From Betaproteobacteria bacterium UKL13-2 (GTDB taxonomy: Bacteria > Pseudomonadota > Gammaproteobacteria > Burkholderiales > Usitatibacteraceae), in NCBI GenBank assembly GCA_001602455.1, contig CP012157.1, forward strand, positions 1,483,733-1,547,732: 64,000 nucleotides of DNA, in the 5' to 3' direction. Position 1 is the stretch's first letter. The number at the start of each line of letters is the position of its first letter. Shown piece after piece: positions 37,657 through 46,900 of this stretch. Below the pieces are notes generated by a model, which was not told where the DNA came from, did not search any database, and saw only the letters and a program-made list of their open reading frames with translations. The translations under genes were made by a program, and so were the position numbers.

Positions 37657-37728
37657 ACTGAACGTTTCATCGGGGGCGCGTTCGAAAGCGGGTTAGTGGG
37701 CGAGCGGGGCGTGAAAGATTCAGGCTAG
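37653..37728. repeat. Family A element, shortest complete copy (76 bp)
   Basis: CTAGACTGAACGTTTCATCG at the left (its TAG is the der stop, 37654-37656) and GTGAAAGATTCAGGCTAG at the right. Inside only GGGGGCGCGTTCGAAAGCGG and a short GTGGGCGAGCGG remain. It shows that both termini persist with a deleted centre. Confidence 0.85.
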
Positions 37729-37985
37729 TCTTGTAAGTCGATATGCTGCCCCCATGTAATGTCCCCGTAAGAAGTACGGCACGAAACTTGTCTTACAGCA
37801 GTACGGAACAAAAGCGCGTCAGCCCTGTCCCTATAAAGCAGCAAACTTGGCGGCGCGTTTTTTCGATAAAGTACATAATCTAAACCGCGTGAGTCGTTTT
37901 TTGTCCCCGTTACCGAGTTTGAATAATTTTGTTCAGGCGCTATTGAACAGGGCGATTCCGTCACAATCCAGTTGGAGTACATAAG
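37729..37985 (+). other. Leader region of hfq
   Basis: No gene is seen. GTTGGAGTACATAAG just before the ATG is the ribosome site. Direct copies of GTCCCCGT and several AT-rich boxes (CGATAAAGTACATAAT) might include a promoter, but none is convincing. Confidence 0.35.
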
Positions 37986-38228
37986 ATGAGTGCAAAAGGG
38001 CAACTGTTACAAGACCCGTTCCTGAATGTTTTGCGTAAGGAACACGTTCCCGTTTCAATCTACCTCGTAAACGGCATCAAGCTGCAGGGTCAGATCGAAT
38101 CATTCGATCAATACGTCGTGCTGCTCAAGAATACCGTCACCCAAATGGTTTACAAGCACGCGATATCGACTGTCGTTCCGGCGCGTGCCGTTTCTATTCC
38201 GTTCGACGCACCTGCTGGCGACAATTAA
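37986..38228 (+). CDS. hfq: RNA chaperone Hfq
   Basis: 80 residues. Sm1 motif [20 protein letters not shown] and [20 protein letters not shown], Sm2 motif [20 protein letters not shown], with the YKHAIST signature. Hfq hexamers anneal small RNAs with mRNAs. It leads the hfq-hflX-hflK-hflC set, as in most betaproteobacteria. The C-terminal tail is very short (FDAPAGDN). Confidence 0.98.
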   Translation: MSAKGQLLQDPFLNVLRKEHVPVSIYLVNGIKLQGQIESFDQYVVLLKNTVTQMVYKHAISTVVPARAVSIPFDAPAGDN

Positions 38229-38461
38229 GCCGCAGCGCGAACGACGCCGTCGCTTGGAACCGTCTACCGTCACTGACGGTAACAAGTGGTGCCATTGGCC
38301 GATGCCTATGCTGAGCGTCGGTGAGCCTGAGCGCGTGATGGCGTGGCGCCTAAGCACTGTTGTCCGATGAGTGCTGTTCGCAACGCTTGCGTTTCACCAG
38401 TGGGGCAGCCTTCTGCGATGTTTTCCCCACAGCCTGATGTCGCCTCCCTCGGAAATTTGAT

Positions 38462-39748
38462 TTGAAACCTCCTTTTCCCGCAACGACTGAACGGCGCACG
38501 ACCGCGGTGGCGCTTTTGCTCGATTTTGGCGAGGGGCAGACCGACCTGCGGCTGGCCGAGATTCGCGAGCTCATTAACACCGCGGGTGCGGATGTCGCGG
38601 GCCATGTCACGGGAAAACGACAAAAACCAGATGCGGCGACGTTTGCCGGGAGCGGAAAAGTTGACGAACTGAAGCTGTTGGTGGACAGCACCGGTGCGAC
38701 GTTGGTCGTGGTGGATCACCAGCTTGCGCCGATTCAAATTCGCAATTTGGCGTCGATTCTCGGCGCAGATCGCGTGCGGGTGATGGACCGAACCGATTTG
38801 ATTTTGGAAATTTTCGCCCAACGCGCACGCTCTGCGGAGGGCAAATTGCAAGTCGAGCTTGCGCAAATGCAGCACTTGTTGATGCGCCTCGTGAAAGGCT
38901 GGACTCATTTGGAACGGCAGCGCGGTGGTATCGGTGTGCGTGGCGGGCCAGGGGAGACACAGTTGGAAATTGACCGCCGCCTCGTCGGCGAGCGCATCAA
39001 AAAACTCAAAGATCGACTGGCAAAGCTCGAACGGCAGCGCACCACACAGCGGGCAGGGCGTCGACGTGCCGGGGCGTTCAGTGTCTCGATTGTGGGCTAT
39101 ACCAACGCCGGAAAATCGACCCTGTTTAATCGGCTGACGCGCGCCGAAACCTATGTCGCGGATCAGTTGTTCGCGACGCTTGACACCACCACGCGGCGTA
39201 TTTTCTTAGCCCCTTCCTATAACGTCGCGCTATCGGACACCGTCGGATTCATCCGCGAGTTACCGCATGGATTGGTCGCTGCTTTCCACGCTACGCTGAC
39301 CGAGGCGCTAGAGGCCGACGTACTCTTGCATGTGATTGACGCATCTAACCCAGCGCGCGAGCAGCAAATTGCAGACGTGGAATCGGTGCTCGCAGAAATT
39401 GGTGCTGCCGACATTCCGCACATACGCGTGCTCAATAAAATCGACCGGCTCGATGGTGCCGACCTGCCAACGGCTCTGCGAGATGAGAGTGGTAAAATTT
39501 GCGAAGTCAGAGTGAGTGCCGTGACAGGTGCTGGCTTTGATCTGCTAAGAAGTGCGTTGGCCGAATACGCGTCGCAACAAGCGTCTGCCGGTAATTACCC
39601 CGGAGATGTTCAAGCGAGCAGCGTCGATCATGCACCGCATGAGCGATCAGAGTTGACAGAGCCAGAACCTTTCGCAGCGCCAGAGAACCAATCAAACAAT
39701 CGCTCGGCGACGTACGACACAGTCGCTCAAGCCCCTACCTACCATTGA
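38462..39748 (+). CDS. hflX: Ribosome-associated GTPase HflX
   Basis: 428 residues. The frame is open only back to 38438 without ATG or GTG, so TTG 38462 is the start (MKPPFPATTERRTTAVAL). HflX N-domain with RVMDRTDLILEIFAQRARS, then the glycine-rich RGGIGVRGGPGETQLE, then the G domain P-loop GYTNAGKST, DTVGF and NKID. HflX splits stalled ribosomes. The C-terminal tail after about residue 370 is acidic and poorly conserved. hflK starts 20 bp after the stop. Confidence 0.95.
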   Translation: MKPPFPATTERRTTAVALLLDFGEGQTDLRLAEIRELINTAGADVAGHVTGKRQKPDAATFAGSGKVDELKLLVDSTGATLVVVDHQLAPIQIRNLASILGADRVRVMDRTDLILEIFAQRARSAEGKLQVELAQMQHLLMRLVKGWTHLERQRGGIGVRGGPGETQLEIDRRLVGERIKKLKDRLAKLERQRTTQRAGRRRAGAFSVSIVGYTNAGKSTLFNRLTRAETYVADQLFATLDTTTRRIFLAPSYNVALSDTVGFIRELPHGLVAAFHATLTEALEADVLLHVIDASNPAREQQIADVESVLAEIGAADIPHIRVLNKIDRLDGADLPTALRDESGKICEVRVSAVTGAGFDLLRSALAEYASQQASAGNYPGDVQASSVDHAPHERSELTEPEPFAAPENQSNNRSATYDTVAQAPTYH

Positions 39749-39768
39749 ATTTGCCTCGGAGTCTTTGT

Positions 39769-41133
39769 ATGCGGTCGAATACACGATCGTTGGTGATTAA
39801 AGTTTTATCGGTCGCGATAGCGGTGCTGAGCTATCCTTTTTTGCGCGTGCGCTACACCCTTTCAACTTGGCGTGGCCGACGCAGCGGGCTGGCGAACGCC
39901 GGTGATGGCGTCAGTGAAATGTCATTAAACGACCCGCAGTGGGGCAAGCGCGGCAGCAACAACGGCGGTGGTGGTGGTAGCAATGACGGCCCGCCCGACC
40001 TCGATCAAATTATCAAGAAGCTCAATCAAAAGATTGTGGGTTTGTTCGGCATGAAACCCGGGAGCGGCGGGGGGGGCGGAAACAATGCTCCATCAAATGC
40101 GGCCATCGGCGGGGGGTTCGCGCTCGCGGCGAGTCTGGCGCTCGCCGTCTGGTTGGCGACCGGCTTCTACATCGTTGAAGAAGGCAGCCGCGGTATCGAG
40201 TTGCGTCTCGGCAAGTATTCCCAGACAACAGGCCCCGGGCCACGCTGGCATTGGCCGTATCCGATTGAGACGGTCGAGCAAGTCAATATCAGCCAAGTCC
40301 GCGCAATTGAAGTCGGACATCGCAATAACCAAAAATCCAAGATGAAAGAAGAAGCGCTAATGCTCACCCAAGATCAGAACATCGTCGATGTTCAGTTCGC
40401 GGTGCAATACACACTCAAGAGCCCAGAAGAGTATTTGTTTAACAACCGTATGCCGGATGAAGCAGTGCGTCAGGTCGCGGAGACAGCAATGCGTGAAATT
40501 GTCGGCCGCAGCAAGATGGACTATGTTTTGTATGAAGGCCGTGGCGAGATCGCCTCACGCGCCAAGATATTGATGCAGAAGATTCTGGACCGGTACACCA
40601 CGGGCATTGCGATATCGACGGTTAATCTTCAAAATGCACAGCCACCAGAGCAGGTTCAGGGCAGCTTCGATGACGCAGTGCGCGCCAAGCAGGATAAGGA
40701 GCGCCTCAAGAATGAAGGCGAAGCCTACGCAAATGATATCTTGCCGAAGGCACGCGGCCTCGCGGCGCGGCTGCTGGAAGAAGCCAGCGGACACAAACAG
40801 CGGGTGGTGTCGAATGCGCAGGGTGATTCGTCGCGCTTCTCGGCGGTTGTTGCTGAATACGAGAAGGCACCGCAAGTCACTCGTGAGCGGATGTACCTGG
40901 AAACCATCCAGCAAGTTATGCAAAGCACAAGCAAGGTGCTGGTGGATCAAAAGGGCGGGCAAAACTTACTCTATTTGCCGCTGGACAAAATCATGCAAAT
41001 GGCCAGTCCATCGCAGCAATCGACTGGCGCTGATCCTGTTGCCAAGTCTGTGACGCTAACTGACCCGCCCGCCACGGCGGCACCCGACCCCGTCCCGGCG
41101 CGCCGCGATTTGCGCTCGCGTGACGGCCGTTAA
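39769..41133 (+). CDS. hflK: FtsH protease modulator HflK
   Basis: 454 residues from ATG 39769, which has a GGAG site 7 bp before it. The common family start MSLNDPQWGKRGSNNGGGGG is at internal ATG 39919, so either is possible; the extra 50 residues contain a basic, hydrophobic segment (LVIKVLSVAIAVLSYPFLRV). The mature part has a Gly-rich leader, one membrane helix (about 126-146) and a SPFH/band 7 domain (TTGFYIVEEGSRGIELRLG onward). HflK and HflC form a cage around FtsH. Next to hflC. Confidence 0.94.
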   Translation: MRSNTRSLVIKVLSVAIAVLSYPFLRVRYTLSTWRGRRSGLANAGDGVSEMSLNDPQWGKRGSNNGGGGGSNDGPPDLDQIIKKLNQKIVGLFGMKPGSGGGGGNNAPSNAAIGGGFALAASLALAVWLATGFYIVEEGSRGIELRLGKYSQTTGPGPRWHWPYPIETVEQVNISQVRAIEVGHRNNQKSKMKEEALMLTQDQNIVDVQFAVQYTLKSPEEYLFNNRMPDEAVRQVAETAMREIVGRSKMDYVLYEGRGEIASRAKILMQKILDRYTTGIAISTVNLQNAQPPEQVQGSFDDAVRAKQDKERLKNEGEAYANDILPKARGLAARLLEEASGHKQRVVSNAQGDSSRFSAVVAEYEKAPQVTRERMYLETIQQVMQSTSKVLVDQKGGQNLLYLPLDKIMQMASPSQQSTGADPVAKSVTLTDPPATAAPDPVPARRDLRSRDGR

Positions 41134-41147
41134 GCGAGGATCACAAT

Positions 41148-42023
41148 ATGAACAAGAATGTTCCACTGATTATCTTTATCAGCCTCGTGGCGTTAGTCAC
41201 GATGGTATTGACGGCTTTTACCGTCGATCAGCGTCAAGCAGCCATCCGTTTTCGTTTGGGTGAAGTGGTTGATGTGCATATCAAACCGGGTTTGTATTTC
41301 CGCGTTCCGCTAATCGAAAACATCCGTATCTATGACACGCGTATCCAGACGCTTGACACCAAGGATGCGGAACGTATCCAGACCAGCGAAAAGAACAACG
41401 TATTGGTCGATTCGTTTGTGAAGTATCGCATTATCGATGTGAAGCAATTCTTTGTGTCGACGCGTGGCGATATCACGGCGGCTGAAGTGCGGCTCGCACA
41501 GTCGATTAACAACGACTTGCGCGATGAATTCAGCCAACGAACGCTCGCAGAAGTGATTTCGGGTGAGCGCGACAAGATCATGGATAGCCTGCGAACCAAA
41601 GCCGACCGCGATGCGCGCAGCATTGGCATCGAGGTGCTTGACGTTCGCCTAAAGCGTGTCGATCTGGTGCCCGAAATTTCCGCCGATGTCTATAAGCGGA
41701 TGGAATCGGAGCGTAAGCGGGTGGCCAATGAGCTGCGCGCGACCGGCGCTGGTGAAGCGGATAAGATCAAGGCCGATGCAGAGCGTCAGCGCACGGTGAT
41801 CTTGGCCGAAGCCTATCGTGAAGCGCAGAAAACCAAGGGTGAGGGTGACGCGCAGGCGGCGCGCATTTATGCGCAGGCGTTCGGCAAAAATCCAGAGTTC
41901 TATTCGTTCTATCGCAGCATGGAAGCCTACCGCGAGAGCTTCCGCAACAAGTCGGACGTGATGGTGCTCGACCCGAGTTCAGACTTCTTCAAGTACATGC
42001 GAAATCCGGGTCGGGGTAAGTAG
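41148..42023 (+). CDS. hflC: FtsH protease modulator HflC
   Basis: 291 residues. Membrane anchor near the start (LIIFISLVALVTMVLTAFTV), SPFH domain DQRQAAIRFRLGEVVDVHIK, and the C-terminal region with SERKRVANELRATGAGEADK and FYSFYRSMEAYRESF. It is the partner of HflK, 14 bp downstream of it. A hairpin terminator follows. Confidence 0.97.
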   Translation: MNKNVPLIIFISLVALVTMVLTAFTVDQRQAAIRFRLGEVVDVHIKPGLYFRVPLIENIRIYDTRIQTLDTKDAERIQTSEKNNVLVDSFVKYRIIDVKQFFVSTRGDITAAEVRLAQSINNDLRDEFSQRTLAEVISGERDKIMDSLRTKADRDARSIGIEVLDVRLKRVDLVPEISADVYKRMESERKRVANELRATGAGEADKIKADAERQRTVILAEAYREAQKTKGEGDAQAARIYAQAFGKNPEFYSFYRSMEAYRESFRNKSDVMVLDPSSDFFKYMRNPGRGK

Positions 42024-42080
42024 CAAGGGTAGGCTGCTGGAAAAATAGCCTGTGCGGCGGCAGGCGGTCACCGAAGTGCG

Positions 42081-42086
42081 TATAAT
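42081..42086 (+). promoter_or_regulatory. Possible -10 box (TATAAT) before the DUF2065-hisZ-purA genes
   Basis: A perfect TATAAT just before the terminator hairpin. No -35 is clear, and transcription from it would have to pass the hairpin, so the call is weak. Confidence 0.25.
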
Positions 42087-42091
42087 TGACC

Positions 42092-42125
42092 AACGGCGCG
42101 TTCTGAAAAGAGCGCGCCGTTTTTG
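42092..42125 (+). terminator. Rho-independent terminator after hflC
   Basis: AACGGCGCGTTCT (42092-42104), loop GAAA, AGAGCGCGCCGTT (42109-42121), then TTTTGTTG. It separates hflC from the DUF2065 gene. Confidence 0.9.
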
Positions 42126-42157
42126 TTGTCTGCCACGAATGGAATTGGCGCGTCGAA

Positions 42158-42349
42158 ATGGAATTTTGGGAAGTACTGCTCGCTGGCGGCGCACTGATGC
42201 TGATATTTGAAGGCATTGTTCCGTTTGTTTCGCCCAACGCGTGGAAGAATACGATGCGTCAGGCACTCGCCTTGTCTAATGGCCAGTTGCGCTTTTTAGG
42301 GCTGCTGGCCATTTTGGTAGGATTATTTTTGTTGTTGTCACTCAATTGA
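42158..42349 (+). CDS. DUF2065-family membrane protein
   Basis: 63 residues with two membrane helices (LAGGALMLIFEGIVPFVS and LRFLGLLAILVGLFLLLSL). This is the small DUF2065 (YjeT-like) protein found between hflC and hisZ/purA in betaproteobacteria and gammaproteobacteria. Function unknown. It follows the hflC terminator and precedes hisZ by 9 bp. Confidence 0.9.
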   Translation: MEFWEVLLAGGALMLIFEGIVPFVSPNAWKNTMRQALALSNGQLRFLGLLAILVGLFLLLSLN

Positions 42350-42358
42350 TCAACTGAC

Positions 42359-44853
<2,495 letters not shown>

Positions 44854-44856
44854 CGC

Positions 44857-45230
44857 CTCGCCCAAATATTTCATGGGCCGCCCGCAGCGTCGAAGGACGT
44901 TGCCGCTGGGCGATTAGACGGCAAACTGGACGGCACCGTGTTTGCCATCGCAGTTGATAAAAACGCGCCTTCCTCCCGTACGTATTTGGCAAACGCGGCT
45001 CGCGCTGCTGTGGTCGGTCAGGCAAAAAATCGCTCACCCGTTCACCTACTGACCCGCTTTCGAACGCGCCCCCATAAAATGGGAACTTCTATAAACCTGC
45101 TGCGTGGGCGAATTTCGCGCCTGCGGTGCTCGCCGTACACTGGGTACGTGTCCCGTGTTTGCCAAACCCGTCGGCACGAACTTCGCCCGCTCGCGACGGT
45201 TTCGAGAAGTTCCCAAATGTTCAGGGCTAG
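44857..45230. repeat. Family A element interrupted by a B element
   Basis: Left end CTCGCCCAAATATTTCATGG just after purA, the A body as in the copy at 23643, then CCATAAAAT at 45072-45080. After the B element the A terminus resumes with AAATGTTCAGGGCTAG (45215-45230). Without the insert and its duplicated AAAT it would be about 236 bp. Confidence 0.9.
45081..45214. repeat. Family B element, copy 5 (134 bp, inside an A element)
   Basis: GGGAACTTCTATAAACC at the left, GGTTTCGAGAAGTTCCC at the right; flanked by AAAT on both sides (45077-45080 and 45215-45218). It is the clearest evidence that B elements move and are younger than this A copy. Confidence 0.9.
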
Positions 45231-45232
45231 AA

Positions 45233-45305
45233 TTGACGGGCGTTTTCAGGCGCTTTGGCTTGTAAACGCCCGCCGATAGGGGAGCTACTCTTTTTAGAAG
45301 TTCCC
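45233..45305. repeat. Hairpin sequence C, copy 2, and B-terminus fragment
   Basis: CGGGCGTTT (45237-45245) pairs with AAACGCCCG (45264-45272). It is followed by TTTTTAGAAGTTCCC at 45291-45305, a lone B terminus. The same C hairpin is next to B at 29272 and 53009. Confidence 0.6.
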
Positions 45306-45368
45306 TTTTTTGTGCACTTGCCAGTGATAGGACTACGATAAAGCGGCAGACACAACCCAGATAAGATC

Positions 45369-45440
45369 GTTGCCGCTATTGTTGCCGCTATTGTTGCCGC
45401 TATTGTTGCCGCTATTGTTGCTGCTATTGTTGCCGCTATC
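45369..45440. repeat. 12-bp tandem array, 6 units
   Basis: GTTGCCGCTATT repeated six times (one unit has GTTGCTGC, the last ends ATC). It is intergenic, between the A/B/C repeats and the low-GC genes. No spacers, so not a CRISPR. Confidence 0.93.
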
Positions 45441-45529
45441 GCGCCAGTATTTCGTGCGGAAAGACAAGATTTGTGTTGATCAATAGTGTTAAACCACGAT
45501 CAAATTTTTGGTGGGCGCTCGTGTCGCCT

Positions 45530-46108
45530 CTAAATATTTTTCAGGTTGTCTTCAATGATGGAGTGAATTTTAATGAACTCTTCAGTTTGACTATGAATTA
45601 ATTTTGGTTCTGCCATTTTTGTAATTCTGGCAAGAAATAAAGAAGTCTCTAAGGGGGTATAAATTCCATACTCCTGTTCATCGTGAAAAAAAGTGGCGAT
45701 TTCCATTAATCTCTCTGGTTCTTCTTCATCGTCGATATCATCAAATTCCAAATTGAAGATTGTTGATTCATCTTTGTTAGGCAACTCACCTGCCACAGTC
45801 AAGACGTAAGGAGTATCCTTTAGAATCAGATTTTTCTCAGAAAGCACAGCTTGAGCAGTGCCGAAAATATTGGCTATGATTTCCCCTTCGACTAAAACAG
45901 CCTCATCTTCATCTTCTCCAGCAGCTTGCCAACTGTAAATCTCTATTGTTGCATCTACTGGCTCCACTAGAGCATATTTCTGCCCCTCTACTGAAATTAG
46001 AGTTTCATTTAGAATACGACATTCTAATCTCCTGTTAAAATGGTCGGTTACAGTAACAACACTTTCGGAGTCGTGATCGCTGTCTTCGGAAATTTTAGAT
46101 GAAATCAT
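45530..46108 (-). CDS. DUF3727-like protein, cyanobacterial in style
   Basis: 192 residues, low GC compared with the neighbours. The features VVTVTDHFNRRLECRI, VEGQKYALVEPVDATIEIYS, AQAVLSEKNLILKDTPYVLT, VAGELPNKDESTIFNLEFD, ATFFHDEQEYGIYTPLETSL and LARITKMAEPKLI match, in order, the DUF3727 proteins of cyanobacteria as I remember them. Acidic segments (EDEDEA, DDIDDEEEPER) are also typical. No signal peptide or membrane helix. Function unknown. Horizontal transfer is likely but not shown. The gene ends in the region with the 12-bp array, and a small membrane protein gene lies upstream. Confidence 0.75.
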   Translation of the reverse strand: MISSKISEDSDHDSESVVTVTDHFNRRLECRILNETLISVEGQKYALVEPVDATIEIYSWQAAGEDEDEAVLVEGEIIANIFGTAQAVLSEKNLILKDTPYVLTVAGELPNKDESTIFNLEFDDIDDEEEPERLMEIATFFHDEQEYGIYTPLETSLFLARITKMAEPKLIHSQTEEFIKIHSIIEDNLKNI

Positions 46109-46216
46109 AGTTTTATTGTGAAATGTGGAAATAACTTAAATACTAAAAGATAGCCGCCTATTTGATGTGGAGCTGGGGTTGTGCTATAAAATTAGGCTTA
46201 CCCCTTCGATGTTCGC

Positions 46217-46531
46217 TTAAGGCATATCGAAAGCAAATCTTAACATAAATAAGCACCATGAATAAATAAGTGGAATGCAAGCAAACATAATGCTCATCTT
46301 GTTAAAGCCGTAAAACTTCATTATCAATGAGGCAGCTAAAGAAACTAGCACTGCAATTGAGAGGATAATATAGGATATTTCTAAATGCTCATATAATCTC
46401 CCTGTTGGGGTATTTGGGTTGTCGTATGTCAGAACGATAAAAAACATAGCTCCAAAATAAGTCACAACCCCAGATAGGGTAAGCAACGTTAAGCCAATAT
46501 AGGGAAGTAATTTGTCAATAGTGCTGATCAT
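46217..46531 (-). CDS. Small membrane protein of unknown family
   Basis: 104 residues, four hydrophobic segments: YIGLTLLTLSGVVTYFGAMF, a short polar loop, then YIILSIAVLVSLAASLIM and IMFACIPLIYSWCLFML. Low GC, like the DUF3727-like gene 108 bp downstream, and on the same strand. No family recognised. It starts about 90 bp from the family A copy at 46623. The space between the two genes (46109-46216) shows nothing. Confidence 0.6.
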   Translation of the reverse strand: MISTIDKLLPYIGLTLLTLSGVVTYFGAMFFIVLTYDNPNTPTGRLYEHLEISYIILSIAVLVSLAASLIMKFYGFNKMSIMFACIPLIYSWCLFMLRFAFDMP

Positions 46532-46622
46532 GTAATGCTTTCGTGATAAGTAGGGTAATTTATGGGGGCGCTTATATTGCTGAGGGGCGGGTTGACGTTG
46601 ATTGACGGCGATTGTAGCCGTT

Positions 46623-46900
46623 CTAGCCGGAATATTTTATGGGGGCGGGTTCGAAAGCGGCTGAGTGAGTGGACGGGTGAGCGACTTTTCGCCTGACCGA
46701 CCACAGCATAGCTGGCCGTGTTTGGCAAATGCGTAAGGGGGAAGGCGCGTGTTTGTCAAACTCGGATCCATCGAAGCGCCCGCGAGCGAACGTGCAGCCC
46801 GCATCCACCGCAAAAGAGGAACGAGCCAAATCGGTTAACCACTCATTCAGAGGCAACCTCCTTAGACGCAGCAGGCGACCCGTGAAATATTCACGGCTAG
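46623..46900. repeat. Family A element, full length (278 bp)
   Basis: CTAGCCGGAATATTTTATGG at the left; CCGTGAAATATTCACGGCTA then G at the right. Inside it has CGCCTGACCGACCACAGCAT and CGCCCGCGAGCGAACGTGCA. The final CTA (46897-46899) is the TAG stop of the sensor kinase gene. With the copy at 44857 it brackets the low-GC genes. Confidence 0.9.

Noticed and set aside
38306-38908. 200-codon frame antisense to hflX
   Set aside because: Shadow frame of a certain gene.
42081-42125. Promoter plus terminator overlapping after hflC as an attenuator for hisZ
   Set aside because: No leader peptide with His codons and no alternative pairing is seen; the hairpin is explained as an ordinary terminator.
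45369-45440. Six-unit 12-bp array as a CRISPR
   Set aside because: Units are contiguous, with no spacers, and no cas genes are present.
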